Shown in pieces: positions 52,908-62,321 of a stretch of DNA of 64,000 nucleotides. The DNA lies in NCBI GenBank assembly GCA_963699345.1, contig CAVOTL010000007.1, positions 682,001 through 746,000 of the forward strand. The letters are read 5' to 3'. The notes below the pieces were generated by a model. It saw only the letters and a program-made list of their open reading frames with translations, made no database searches and was not told the origin of the DNA. How positions within the stretch are numbered: the stretch's first letter is position 1; every line of letters begins with the position of its first letter. Origin of the DNA: Bog-756 sp963699345 (GTDB taxonomy: Bacteria; Actinomycetota; Acidimicrobiia; Acidimicrobiales; RAAP-2). A program made the translations under genes and the position numbers.

Positions 52908-54599
52908 TCAGGCGGGACCGGCGAAGTAGTCGTCGCGCAGGGTCCGCTTCAGGATCTTGCCCGAGGCGTTGCGGGGAAGCTGCTCGTCGGCGAAGGCGAT
53001 GCGGCTCGGGATCTTGAAGGGGGCGAGCGACTCGGCCAGGAAGTCCGTCAGTCCGTCGGCGTCGAGGTCGGAGCCGGGCTGGCGCAGGATCACACAGGCC
53101 ACCTCCTCGCCCAGCCGCTCGTGGGGGACCCCGAACACCGCGGCCTCGTAGATGTCGCCGTGCTCGTAGATCGCGCTCTCCACCTCGGCGCAGTAGACGT
53201 TCTCCCCCGCCCGCAGCACCATGTCCTTGGCGCGGTCCTCGATGTAGAGGAAGCCGTCGTCGTCGATGCGGCCGAGGTCGCCCGACGCCAGCCAGCCGTC
53301 GACGATCGCATCGGCCGTGGCCTCCGGCTTGTTCCAGTAGCCGCGGATGACGTTCGGGCCCTTCATGAAGATCTCCCCCCGGGAGCCGACCGGCACGGGC
53401 CGACCGTCGTCGTCACGGATCTCCACGTCCATGACCGGCATGAGGACCCGGCCGGTGGACGTCGGATGGGTGACGTAGTCGTCGCCGGTGTTGCCGGGGC
53501 CGAGGCCGTTCGTCTCGGTCATGCCGTAGCCGATGTTGGGACGCCCCTTGGCGAATCCCTTCTCGACCCGGTCGACCAGCTTGGCCGGCGCCGGCGCGCC
53601 CCCACCGCCCACGCTGGCGAGGGACGAGGTGTCGTACTTGTGGAACGAGGGGCTCTCCAACATGTCCCAGCTCTGGGTGGGCACGCCCACGAAGGTCGTG
53701 ACCCGCTCGGCCTCGATCAGCCGCAGGGCGGTGTCGGGGTCCCAGCGGTGCATCATCACGAGCTTGAACTTCATCCCGAAGCAGGTGAGCATCACCGGCA
53801 CGCACCCGGTCACGTGGAACAGCGGCACGATGAGGATGAAGCAGGGAGCGAACGAGCCGCTGGTGCCGAAGACGTCCTCCCCCTTGCGGGCCGTGAGGAT
53901 GCTGGAGTTGCACCAGAATCCCATGAGGCCGTTGATGACGGCCCGGTGGGTCGACACGGCACCCTTGGGGAAGCCGGTGGTGCCCGACGTGTAGAGGATG
54001 GTGGCGTCGTCGTCGGGATCGACCTCGATGACGGGCATGGTGTCGCCCAGGGTGACCACCTCGTCGTAGCGCCGGACCCCGGTGGGATTCGGTTCGAGCC
54101 GATCGCCCCGCACCATGATCATGGGCACACCCCGCGAGTGGGCGGGGGCATGGGCCCGCTCGATCCGCTCGGGATCGGCGATCAGCAGCGCCAGACCCGA
54201 GTCCTCGATGGCGTAGTCGAGTTCCGCCTCGGTCCACCAGGCGTTGAGGGAGACCGACACCGCCCCCACCGACAGGATGGCCGCGAAGGCCACGATCCAC
54301 TCGGGGAGGTTGCGCATGGCGATCCCGACCCGGTCGCCCTTGGTGATCCCGTACCGGTCCACCAGGGCCCGGGCCAGCCCGTCGACGTTGCGCATCGTCT
54401 CGGCGAACGACCAGCGTTCGTCCTCGTAGACGAGGAACTCCGTCTCGTCCCCCCGGGCCCCGGCGAACAGCTGGCCCAGATTGGCCGGTGCGTTCTTGAA
54501 CACCCGGACCTCCCGTCCGAGGGCGGTGACCGGCACGACCTCGAACAGCTGCCCCGGGCCGGTGACCTGGGTCAGGGCCTCCTCGTATGTCAGCGACAC
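52908..54599 (-). CDS. AMP-dependent acyl-CoA ligase
   Basis: A 563-residue ANL ligase. YTSGTTGFPKGAV is the P-loop motif, IGYGMTETNGLG is the later ATP motif, GWLASGDLGRIDDDGF the hinge and NASGKILKRTL the C-terminal Lys. The insert around FVGVPTQSWDMLE and the CFILIVPLFHVTGCVPVML segment resemble actinobacterial fatty or steroid acyl-CoA synthetases. The GTG at 54599 (GGAGG about 7 bases upstream) is preferred over a longer frame to 54674. TACACT (54661-54656, minus) is a candidate -10. Confidence 0.92.
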   Translation of the reverse strand: MSLTYEEALTQVTGPGQLFEVVPVTALGREVRVFKNAPANLGQLFAGARGDETEFLVYEDERWSFAETMRNVDGLARALVDRYGITKGDRVGIAMRNLPEWIVAFAAILSVGAVSVSLNAWWTEAELDYAIEDSGLALLIADPERIERAHAPAHSRGVPMIMVRGDRLEPNPTGVRRYDEVVTLGDTMPVIEVDPDDDATILYTSGTTGFPKGAVSTHRAVINGLMGFWCNSSILTARKGEDVFGTSGSFAPCFILIVPLFHVTGCVPVMLTCFGMKFKLVMMHRWDPDTALRLIEAERVTTFVGVPTQSWDMLESPSFHKYDTSSLASVGGGGAPAPAKLVDRVEKGFAKGRPNIGYGMTETNGLGPGNTGDDYVTHPTSTGRVLMPVMDVEIRDDDGRPVPVGSRGEIFMKGPNVIRGYWNKPEATADAIVDGWLASGDLGRIDDDGFLYIEDRAKDMVLRAGENVYCAEVESAIYEHGDIYEAAVFGVPHERLGEEVACVILRQPGSDLDADGLTDFLAESLAPFKIPSRIAFADEQLPRNASGKILKRTLRDDYFAGPA

Positions 54600-54704
54600 C
54601 GTCGCCTCCTCCCTCACCGCCTGCCTCGACCGGTCGATGGAGCCGGCGGACAGTGAGTGTAGGTCCCCGGGCACCCGGTCGGTCCGGGGCCCATCGGTCG
54701 GGGT

Positions 54705-55550
54705 TCAGGCGCCGGACGGACCGGCACCGACCGCCGGCGCGGGCTCGTGCACCACCGGCACGCCGAAGGCGGCCCTCCGGCTCGCCCGGCGCAGGGCGGC
54801 CAGCACCGGCCGTCCGAGGAGGAGGACCAGGGCGCCGTTGGTGAGGGCCCGGGGGATGTCGAAACCGAGCGAGGTGGTCAGGTCGAAGAAGAGGAAGCTG
54901 TGGAGGTTGTGGAGCAGGCCGGCCCCCGGGACGAAGGAGAAGGACGTCGTGGCATCCGCGCCGAACGGCCAGAACCAGAGGTTGAGCAGGGTGCCGTAGA
55001 GGATGCCGGCCACGGCCGCGTAGGCGGCCAGGAGCCCGACCTCGGCCCGACCCCGGGCGGGGGGCAGGCAGCCGGCCCCGAAACCCATCCACGCCGCCCC
55101 GAACATCTGGAAGGGAAGCCACGGGCCCACCCCACCCGTGATGAGGGCGGACACCACGATGGTCAGCGCCCCGAGGACGAAGCCGAAGCCGCGTCCGAGC
55201 ACCCGACCCGCCGGGATCAGGAGGAAGAAGACCGGCTCGAAACCGGCGACGCCCGGGCTGGGCACCCGGAGGGCCGCCCCACAGGCGGCGAGGATCCCGA
55301 GCAGGGCGATGGCCTTGGCATCGAGCGAGCCCTCGGCCAGTTCGCTCAGGACCACGGCGAGGAGGAGCGGCAGGACGGCGATGAAGATCCACGGCGCATC
55401 GGCCGCATGAGCCTGGGCGTTGCCGGCCGTCCCGTGGAGCAGGAGGGGCCAGCAGAATCCCACCACACCCACCAGGGAGGTCACGGCCAGCAGCACCGAG
55501 GCACGGGGGGCGAGTCGCACGGCGGCCGTCATGCGGCGACGCTCATCCAC
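54705..55550 (-). CDS. ECF transporter S component, probably for cobalamin
   Basis: A 281-residue polytopic membrane protein: about seven hydrophobic segments (ASVLLAVTSLVGVVGFCWPLLL; FIAVLPLLLAVVLSE; AIALLGILAACGAALRV; FGFVLGALTIVVSALIT; VGLLAAYAAVAGILYGT; others), with GFEPVFFLLIPAGRVLG and WLPFQMFGAAWMGFGAG, resembling ECF S components (CbrT type). Assignment to cobalamin comes from the riboswitch at the start of this operon. GTG at 55550 overlaps the ATPase stop; ATG at 55532 is an alternative. Confidence 0.82.
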   Translation of the reverse strand: MDERRRMTAAVRLAPRASVLLAVTSLVGVVGFCWPLLLHGTAGNAQAHAADAPWIFIAVLPLLLAVVLSELAEGSLDAKAIALLGILAACGAALRVPSPGVAGFEPVFFLLIPAGRVLGRGFGFVLGALTIVVSALITGGVGPWLPFQMFGAAWMGFGAGCLPPARGRAEVGLLAAYAAVAGILYGTLLNLWFWPFGADATTSFSFVPGAGLLHNLHSFLFFDLTTSLGFDIPRALTNGALVLLLGRPVLAALRRASRRAAFGVPVVHEPAPAVGAGPSGA

Positions 55551-57165
55551 GTACGGCCTCGGGTTCGAGGGCGGCCCGGACCTCCGAGACGGTCAGCCAC
55601 GGCTCCGGGGCCAACACCTTCGCCACCTGCGGGGCGAACACCGGCGAGTGGCACACCACGTCCCGGGCGGGTCCGTCGGCGACGACCTCGCCTTCGGCCA
55701 GGACCACCGCCCGGGTGGCCACCTGGGCCACCAGCTCGACGTCGTGGGTGGCCATGACCACGGAGTGTCCGTCCGCCGCCAACTCGTCGAGCAGGAGGAC
55801 GAGCCGGGCCTTGCCCGGGTAGTCCAGCCCGCGGGTCGGCTCGTCCAGGAGCACCAGCGGTGGGGTCGGCGCCAGCACCACCGCCAGAGCGAGGGCCAGC
55901 CGCTGCCCCTCGGAGAGGTCCCGCGGATGGCGGTCCGGGGCCAGCCCGGGCAGCACGCGCTCGAGCATGGCGGCCGTCGTCCCGGCGACGAGGCCGGTGT
56001 CGTGGTCGGCGGAGGCGCACTCGTCGGCCACCGAGTCGCCGTAGAGGAGGATGCCGGCGTCCTGGGGCACCAGGCCCACCCGGGCCACGAGCGCCCTCGG
56101 GGCCAGACCGTCCGGCGCGTCACCACCCACGTCGACACGGCCGGTGGTCGGCGGCCGGACCCCGGCCAGCTGTGACAGCAGGGTGGACTTGCCCGAACCG
56201 TTCCTGCCCATCACCGCGATGATCTCGCCGGGCCGGATCTCCAGATCCACGGCGTCGAGGGCCGTGACCTCGTGGTAGCGGACGCTGACGCGGTCGAGGC
56301 GCGCCCGCACGTCACCCTGCGCCGGCGGTGGGGATTGGGGTGGCACCACACCGGCCAGTCGGTCCCGCAGGGGCCCGGCCACCCGTCGGGCGTCGCGGAC
56401 CGACAGGGGAAGGGGCACCCATCCGGCCAGCCGGCCGAGGTCGACCAGCGGGGGCGCCACCGGAGCGTCGACCATCACCTCGGCCGCGGGGCCGACGACC
56501 AGGGAGGAGCCGCGGCCGGGTACGAGCACCACCGAGTCGGCGAAGGGCAGGACCCGCTCCAGACGGTGCTCGGCCAGGAGCACGGTCAGCCCGAGATCGT
56601 GGACCAGACGGGTGAGCGACGCCAGCACCTCCTCGGCCGCCGCCGGGTCGAGGGCCGAGGTGGGCTCGTCGAGCACCAGCACCCGGGGGGACGCCGTCAG
56701 GACGGCGCCGATGGCCACCCGCTGCTGCTGTCCCCCCGACAGGGTGCCGAGCGGTCGGTAGCGCAGCTCGTGGAGACCCAGCAGGTCCAGGGTGTCCTCG
56801 ACCCGCCGCCGCATCACGTCCGGGGCCAGGCCGAGGTTCTCCATGGTGTAGGCCAACTCGTCCTCGACCACATCGGTCACGAAACTCGCCGCCGGGTCCT
56901 GGCCGACCATGCCCACCACGTCGGCCAGCTCACGGGGCGGGAAGTCCCGGGTCGAGCGCCCGTCGACCAGCACCTCCCCCGTGAGCCGACCGCCGGTGAA
57001 GTGGGGCACCAGTCCGTTGACGGCCCGGAGCAGCGTGGTCTTGCCCGAGCCCGTCGGACCCACCACGACGCACAGCTCTCCTTCGCCGATCTCCAGATCG
57101 ACCCGGTCGAGCGTCGGGCGGTCGGCACCGTCGTAGGCGAACGAGACGTCCTCGAAGCGGATCAT
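55543..57165 (-). CDS. fused EcfA-EcfA' energy-coupling factor ATPase
   Basis: A 540-residue double ABC ATPase. The first half has Walker A GPTGSGKT near 36-43, LSGGQQQR and VLDEPTSALD; the second has GRNGSGKS, LSEGQRLAL and LLDEPTRGLD. The two ATPase subunits of the ECF module, usually separate, are fused. The start ATG overlaps the EcfT stop (ATGA). It powers the S component through EcfT. Confidence 0.92.
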   Translation of the reverse strand: MIRFEDVSFAYDGADRPTLDRVDLEIGEGELCVVVGPTGSGKTTLLRAVNGLVPHFTGGRLTGEVLVDGRSTRDFPPRELADVVGMVGQDPAASFVTDVVEDELAYTMENLGLAPDVMRRRVEDTLDLLGLHELRYRPLGTLSGGQQQRVAIGAVLTASPRVLVLDEPTSALDPAAAEEVLASLTRLVHDLGLTVLLAEHRLERVLPFADSVVLVPGRGSSLVVGPAAEVMVDAPVAPPLVDLGRLAGWVPLPLSVRDARRVAGPLRDRLAGVVPPQSPPPAQGDVRARLDRVSVRYHEVTALDAVDLEIRPGEIIAVMGRNGSGKSTLLSQLAGVRPPTTGRVDVGGDAPDGLAPRALVARVGLVPQDAGILLYGDSVADECASADHDTGLVAGTTAAMLERVLPGLAPDRHPRDLSEGQRLALALAVVLAPTPPLVLLDEPTRGLDYPGKARLVLLLDELAADGHSVVMATHDVELVAQVATRAVVLAEGEVVADGPARDVVCHSPVFAPQVAKVLAPEPWLTVSEVRAALEPEAVRG

Positions 57166-58463
57166 GACACCGGCTCCCCGGGTCGGGTGACCGGGGCCCG
57201 ACTGTCTGGCGGGTTGACCGGGGCCCGACGGTCGGGCGGGCTGACCGCTTCGGCGTCCGGGCCACCCGCCGGACACGACGCCGCGGTTCCGACGGGTGCC
57301 CGCCGGGCTCGCCCGGCGGCGCCGGCCCCACCGCGGTCCTCCGTGGTCGGCGCGGCCGTCGCCACGGTGCCGGCCTGTTCCACCGGCGCGATCCAGGCGG
57401 GGGCCAGGCCGACGAGGATCCCGACGGCCACCACGATCGGCAGGGTCGGCGTGGTCAGGGGATCGGCCACGAACTGCAGGCCGGGGACACCGGCCAGGCC
57501 GGCACCCACCAGGGTGGTCACCACGACGACACCGGATGCCGACACCAGCCATTCCTGGGCGCGCCAGGGGTCGGGTCGGTACCGGGTCCGGTTGGTCCGG
57601 CGACCGCCGGCGGCGAGGCCGACCCCGACCAGGACGGCCCCGACCGCGACGAAGGGGATGCCACCGCCGGGCAGCGAGCCCGCCACCAGGACGCCGTACA
57701 CACCGGCCAGGATCGCCAGCAGACCCACCGCGGTGCCACCCGTCGCCCAGCGTCGGACGCCACGGGCCACCGCCACCCGCCGCCCGTAGCCCCGGGCGTC
57801 CATCGACGAGGCGAGCTGGAGGGAGCGCTCGAGCGCCCGCTCCAGGACCGGCACGGCCATGCCCCGGATGCCGGACACCCCACGCACGGAGCGACCCCGC
57901 AGGCGGCGGGCCTCGCGGATGTCGCCGATGGCCATGACGAGTTCGGGCGCGAACGACAGGGACACGGTGATGGCCACCCCCGCCTCGTACAGCACGGCGG
58001 GGAGGCACCGCAGCAGCCGGTACGGACTGGCCAGCGAGTTGGCGGCGCCGAAGCAGACCAGGACCACGGCGAGCTGGAGTCCGGTGACGGCGGCCTGCAG
58101 GACGGACTCGATCGTCACCGGACCACCGATGCTCACCCCTTCGGCCCAGGCCGGTAGGGGGACGTGGGGCAACGTGAAGATCGTGTGCCCCGGGAGCGCC
58201 CGGTCACCGAAGACGATGACAAGTACGACGCGCAGCACGATGACGACCAGACCCAGTCGGAGGAAGACGCCCATCGAGCGCGACCAGGGGGCGGAGGTCC
58301 GGCGGGCGGTGACGACGTAGACGACCACGGCCCCGATCACCAGCAACAGGATCGGGTTGGTCGTGCGCGACGCGGCACCGGCCAGGCACGCCGCCCAGAG
58401 CCACCACGCGCCCGGGTGGAGGCCGCGCCGTCCGGGTCCGGCGGTGGCGGACGGCTTGCTCAT
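57162..58463 (-). CDS. ecfT: EcfT transmembrane coupling protein
   Basis: A 433-residue membrane protein. The coupling motifs EARRLRGRS and SSMDARGYGRR (Ala-Arg-Gly pair) near residues 185-235 are diagnostic of EcfT and contact the ATPases. Four or five membrane helices precede and three follow them. The last ~65 residues are a low-complexity Pro/Arg/Ala tail (PPDRRAPVNPPDSRAPV). ATG at 58463; the gap to the DUF4430 gene is 16 bases. Confidence 0.88.
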   Translation of the reverse strand: MSKPSATAGPGRRGLHPGAWWLWAACLAGAASRTTNPILLLVIGAVVVYVVTARRTSAPWSRSMGVFLRLGLVVIVLRVVLVIVFGDRALPGHTIFTLPHVPLPAWAEGVSIGGPVTIESVLQAAVTGLQLAVVLVCFGAANSLASPYRLLRCLPAVLYEAGVAITVSLSFAPELVMAIGDIREARRLRGRSVRGVSGIRGMAVPVLERALERSLQLASSMDARGYGRRVAVARGVRRWATGGTAVGLLAILAGVYGVLVAGSLPGGGIPFVAVGAVLVGVGLAAGGRRTNRTRYRPDPWRAQEWLVSASGVVVVTTLVGAGLAGVPGLQFVADPLTTPTLPIVVAVGILVGLAPAWIAPVEQAGTVATAAPTTEDRGGAGAAGRARRAPVGTAASCPAGGPDAEAVSPPDRRAPVNPPDSRAPVTRPGEPVS

Positions 58464-58479
58464 CGGGCGTGGTGGGTGT

Positions 58480-59487
58480 TCACCGGGTCCGGGGGTTCCG
58501 ACGGGACCGGACGTAGGCGGCGATGGCCAGCGCCGCCACGATCAGGCCTCCGACGACGAGCGGGACGGGGCTCGAACCCCCCGGACCCGGGTCGTGGGCG
58601 GAGACATCGTCCTGGGGGACGGCGGTGGGGATCGTCGAAGGGGCCGGGCTCGCCGACGGTGTCGTCGCGGTCGGGGAGGTGGAACCGGAGACCGACGACG
58701 CCGCCCCACCGGCCTGACCCGTTGCGCCCGGGCTTCCCTTCTTCGGGTGGGTGCGTTGTGTCGCTGCGGGGGTACCCGTCGCCGCGGCCCCGACCGGGGA
58801 GGTCGCCGCCGTTCCGGCCGACGGGCTCCCGCCGTCACCGTTGCCGCCCGCCTTGCCCCCGCCCCCGCCGCTCGTGGTGGTGGTCGTGCCGCGGGATCCG
58901 CAGATGGCGCCGTACCGGGCGGGCGTGCGGGGCGGTGGATCGCTCGGATTGGCCTTCCCCGGGTTCTCGAACCGCCATCCTTCGACGTCGTCGGTCCCGA
59001 CCGCACCCTGGGCACCGCTCTCGGAGTACGTCCAGCCGTGGGGTCCGCCGGTCCAGTACGCCCAGTAGATGTAGCCGTCGCCCACCTCGGTCCCGCATCC
59101 ACTGGCAGGGATCCCGTTGATGGAGCAGAGCAGTCCGGAGGCGTTGAACGTGGGTTGGGCCAGATGTTCCTGACCGACGAATGCAGCCAGCGCGTCGTAG
59201 CGGTCGTCGGACGAGGGGACGGTGACACAGCCCACGACCTGGTCGGAGGTGGAGCCTCCGAAATCGAGTACGAACGCCACCGACGTCTCGCCCGCCGTGC
59301 CGGCGGCGTGGGCCACGTCGACGAACGGGCGAAGGGCGAAGGGCCCGGCGAGGGCCAGGGCCACGGTGCCCGCCGCCACGACCAGCGAGCCGCGGGCGAG
59401 CCGCCGACCGACGCCGGGCCGGCGCGGTCCGTCAGGCGCCGGTGCCGCTGCGGTGGGATCCGTCCGGTGGCGCCTGGTGACGGACAT
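58480..59487 (-). CDS. surface-anchored DUF4430 protein, candidate cobalamin-capture protein
   Basis: A 335-residue exported protein. A signal peptide (SLVVAAGTVALALAGPFALRP) is followed by a DUF4430-like domain with paired Cys (GCVTVPSSDDRY; LCSINGIPASGC) and the YIYWAYWTGG..WTYSESGAQG core, related to the C-terminal domain of transcobalamin. Then a Thr/Gly/Ser/Pro-rich stalk and a C-terminal membrane helix (VPLVVGGLIVAALAIAAYV) with basic end anchor it. AGAAGG 5 bases before the ATG at 59487 fixes the start. First gene of the riboswitch-controlled operon. Confidence 0.85.
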   Translation of the reverse strand: MSVTRRHRTDPTAAAPAPDGPRRPGVGRRLARGSLVVAAGTVALALAGPFALRPFVDVAHAAGTAGETSVAFVLDFGGSTSDQVVGCVTVPSSDDRYDALAAFVGQEHLAQPTFNASGLLCSINGIPASGCGTEVGDGYIYWAYWTGGPHGWTYSESGAQGAVGTDDVEGWRFENPGKANPSDPPPRTPARYGAICGSRGTTTTTSGGGGGKAGGNGDGGSPSAGTAATSPVGAAATGTPAATQRTHPKKGSPGATGQAGGAASSVSGSTSPTATTPSASPAPSTIPTAVPQDDVSAHDPGPGGSSPVPLVVGGLIVAALAIAAYVRSRRNPRTR

Positions 59488-59520
59488 CGAACCTTCTCGC
59501 TTCCGGGCCCGACCCGGGAG

Positions 59521-59542
59521 CACCGGAGGTCGTCCCCCGGTG
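59521..59542 (-). promoter_or_regulatory. hairpin between riboswitch and start codon
   Basis: CACCGG (59521-59526) and CCGGTG (59537-59542) can pair between the B12 riboswitch and the DUF4430 ribosome site. It may be the expression platform (terminator or ribosome-site sequestering stem). Confidence 0.35.
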
Positions 59543-59582
59543 ACCGAGTCCGCGCCGCTGTTCTCGACGGGTGGGACTCACC

Positions 59583-59692
59583 AAGCCCGGGGGCGGCATC
59601 CCGGCTCGCGGCACACGCCCATTCGGGTCGTCACGTGCCGCCTACGGTTGCGGACCAGCGCCGGAATTCGACCGGCTTCCCCGCCCGGGGAC
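59583..59692 (-). promoter_or_regulatory. cobalamin (B12) riboswitch
   Basis: Read on the minus strand this leader contains the AdoCbl-riboswitch core: GGGAAGCCGGTCGAATTCC, then GCTGGTCCGCAACCGT, and the B12-box-like GAGCCGGGATGCCGCC, flanked by complementary CCCCGGGC/GCCCGGGG ends that can close the P1 stem. The order and spacing fit the cobalamin riboswitch family. It lies 96 bases upstream of the DUF4430 gene, so cobalamin should repress this vitamin uptake operon. Confidence 0.85.
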
Positions 59693-59779
59693 TTCATGAT
59701 GCTGGACCCGATGGTAGCAGCACGCCCCCGGCGACTCCCGGGGAGGAGGGGGTCGTCATCGGACCCGGGGCCGCCCCGG

Positions 59780-60810
59780 TCAGGTCGGCGGTCCGGTCGG
59801 GCCCAGCCAGTCCGCCGTGGCCTCGGCGATACAGGTCTCGACCTGCCCCTGGGCCCGCCGGTGGCCGAACCGGTCGACCAGGCAGACCACCGCGCACCCC
59901 GCGTCGAGGGCCAGGGCCGTGCCCTCGTCGGTGCACCGGCCGGCCACCACGAGGGTGGGGACCCCGGACCTCCGGGCGTCCGCGACCACCCCGCCCACGA
60001 CCTTGCCCCGGAACGAGGTCCCGTCGAGGGCACCCTCCCCCGTCACCACCCGGTCGGCGCCCTGCAGGGCCCGGTCGAGCCCCACCAGGTCACGCACGAG
60101 TTCGTAGCCCGACGCCAGCGTCCCTCCGAGCACGGCCAGCGCGCCGCCGAGTCCCCCGGCGGCGCCAGCTCCCGGGAGCCGGCGGACATCGACGCCGTAG
60201 CGGTCGGCGTACCGGTCGGCCAGCGCCTCGAGGCGCGCCGTCAGCACGGCGACCTGGTCCGGGCCGGCTCCCTTCTGGGGACCGAACACCGCGGCCGCCT
60301 CCACGAACGAGGCGCCGACGTCACAGGCACCGATGACCCGGACCCCGGCCACTCCGCCCCCCGCCTCGACCGCCTCCAGGGTCCCGAGACCGCCGTCGGT
60401 GGTCGCCGAGCCCCCGAGACCGACCACCACCGTGCCGCCCGGCCCCACCCGTCGCGCCGCGGCCACCAGGAGCTCCCCCGTCCCCCGGGAGGTGGCCGCC
60501 ACCGGATCGTTCGCGTCGCTCCCCCGGCCACGGACAGTCCCGACGCCCGGGCGGACTCCACGACCGCCATCCCCTCCCCCAGGCGCCAGGCGGCATCGAC
60601 CGGCGCGCCGTCGGGCCCCGTGACCCGGGTCACCACCTCGGTCGGGCACGCCCGGGCACAGGCGTCGAGCAGGCCCTCGCCCCCGTCCGACATCGGGAGC
60701 GCGGTCACCTCCCATCCGAGATGGGTGGCCGCGCCGGCCATGGCGGCGGCCACCTGGTGGGCGTCCGCGGTCCCGCGGAACTTGTCCGGGGCCAACACGA
60801 CTCGGGGCAT
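59780..60810 (-). pseudogene. glycerate kinase (GckA/GlxK family) with a frameshift
   Basis: A minus-strand glycerate kinase of about 343 residues split across two frames. The N-terminal part from ATG 60810 reads PRVVLAPDKFRGTADAHQVA and PMSDGGEGLLDA; the C-terminal part, ending at 59780, reads GLGGSATTDGGLGTLEA and GAGAAGGLGGALAVLGG. The frames join near 60518-60524 if one G is added to the run in CCGGGGGAGCG, giving VAGGSDANDPVAATSRGTG. Either a sequencing indel in a G-run or a real mutation. TAGGGT (60822-60817, minus) is 6 bases before the ATG: leaderless. Makes 2- or 3-phosphoglycerate. Confidence 0.75.
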
Positions 60811-60882
60811 CCTGCGACCCTACCGACTCCCCGACGCGCCCCCGGGGCGATCGGGCCCTCCCCCGGTGGGGTGGGTGAGCGG

Positions 60883-62319
60883 TCAGCCCCGTAGCGCGGC
60901 GTAGGCCGATCGGACGGCGGCGGCGTCGACGGTCGCGTCCGGTTCGACCCTGACCGGTCGGCCGAACCCCCACGACGCCCGGACCTCGTCGGGCGAGCGA
61001 CCGGACACCACGGCCGCCGCCTGCACGCAGGCCCCGGTCGCCACGGCCTCGTCGAGGTCCGGCACCTCCACGGAACGTCCGGACAGATCGGCGAGCGCCC
61101 GGCGGTAGGCCGGCGACCGCGAACCTCCGCCGACCGCCACCAGGGGCCCACCGTCGACCTCCGTGAGTGCCGAGAGTTCGTCGAGCGCGTCGAGGAGCCC
61201 GCAGACGACTCCTTCGTAGGCGCTGGCCGCCACCTCGGCACGCGACACGCCGGCCCGCAACCCGGCCAGGGTGCCGGTGGCGGTCGGCCGGTCGGGGGTG
61301 CGCTCGCCGTCGAAGTACGGGAGGAGGGTGAGCCCGGACGCACCGGTGGGCGTCGTGAGGGCGAGCGCGGAGAGCTCCGACGGTGACACCCCGAGCAGGG
61401 CGGCGACCGAATCCGTCACCCGGGTGGCGTTGAGCGTGCAGGCCAGCGGCAGGTACTGCCCGGTGGCGTCGGCGAACCCGGCCACCGTTCCGGACGGGTC
61501 GGCGGTCGGCACCCCGCTGCGGACGTAGACGGTCCCCGAGGTTCCGAGCGAGATGCACGGCTGGGCCGGGGCCAACCCGATGCCGAGGGCGGCGGCCATG
61601 TTGTCCCCGGTTCCCGGGCCCACCACTCCGATGCCCTGGAGCCCGAGGTCCTCGAGCCCGGCGGGGTCCGGTGGTCCGGCGGCCTCGGTCGGGGCCAGGA
61701 CGGTGGGCAGGCGGTCGGCCCAGTCGGCCGGTCCGACCACATCGTCCAGCAGGTCGACCAGCCACTCGCCGGTGGACGGGGCGAAGTACCCGGTGCCCGA
61801 GGCGTCACCCCGGTCCGTCACCCGCCTTCCGGTCAGCCGCCACGTCAGGTAGTCGTGGGGCAGCAGCACCGATCGCACCGCCCGGGCGACGTCCGGTTCG
61901 TGGGCGGTCAACCACGCGAGCTTGGTGATCGTGAAGGCGGCCACCGGCACCGAGCCCGTCCTGGCCGCCCAGGCCGGGGCGCCGAGTGCCTCCACCATGC
62001 GGGCCGCCTCGGGGGCCGATTCGGTGTCGTTCCACAGTTTGGCGGGCCGCAGGACGGCACCGTGCCCGTCGAGGACGACGAGGCCGTGCTGCTGACCGGC
62101 CACCGACACCCCCGCCACGGACCGGGACCCGCCGTCGGTGGCCTGGCCGGCCGCCCGGGCCAGCGCGATCCACCACGTCTCGGGATCCTGTTCCGAGCAC
62201 GGCGGGTGGATGTCGGGATGGGCGGCCCGTCCCGAGCCGACCAGGGTGCCGTCGTCCGCGTCCCGCAGCTCGACCTTCGTCACCTGGGTGGAACTGTCGA
62301 CACCGAGGACCAGCGGCAC
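60883..62319 (-). CDS. xylB: xylulokinase-like FGGY-family sugar kinase
   Basis: A 478-residue FGGY kinase. LGVDSSTQVTKVELRD holds the N-terminal phosphate loop, AGQQHG and RPAKLWNDTE match xylulokinases, GTSGTVYV is the second loop and LLPYFDGERTPDRP is the xylulokinase signature. The catalytic Asp lies in GTGDNMAAALG. The GTG start lies 2 bases after the GH3 stop, so it is co-transcribed with the glycosidase: sugar release followed by phosphorylation. Confidence 0.9.
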   Translation of the reverse strand: MPLVLGVDSSTQVTKVELRDADDGTLVGSGRAAHPDIHPPCSEQDPETWWIALARAAGQATDGGSRSVAGVSVAGQQHGLVVLDGHGAVLRPAKLWNDTESAPEAARMVEALGAPAWAARTGSVPVAAFTITKLAWLTAHEPDVARAVRSVLLPHDYLTWRLTGRRVTDRGDASGTGYFAPSTGEWLVDLLDDVVGPADWADRLPTVLAPTEAAGPPDPAGLEDLGLQGIGVVGPGTGDNMAAALGIGLAPAQPCISLGTSGTVYVRSGVPTADPSGTVAGFADATGQYLPLACTLNATRVTDSVAALLGVSPSELSALALTTPTGASGLTLLPYFDGERTPDRPTATGTLAGLRAGVSRAEVAASAYEGVVCGLLDALDELSALTEVDGGPLVAVGGGSRSPAYRRALADLSGRSVEVPDLDEAVATGACVQAAAVVSGRSPDEVRASWGFGRPVRVEPDATVDAAAVRSAYAALRG

Positions 62320-62321
62320 CG

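Noticed and set aside
54671..54690. CCGGTCGG sequence resembling the four-copy operator upstream of the acyl-CoA ligase
   Set aside because: The TGTA arm and the spacing of the palindrome are missing.
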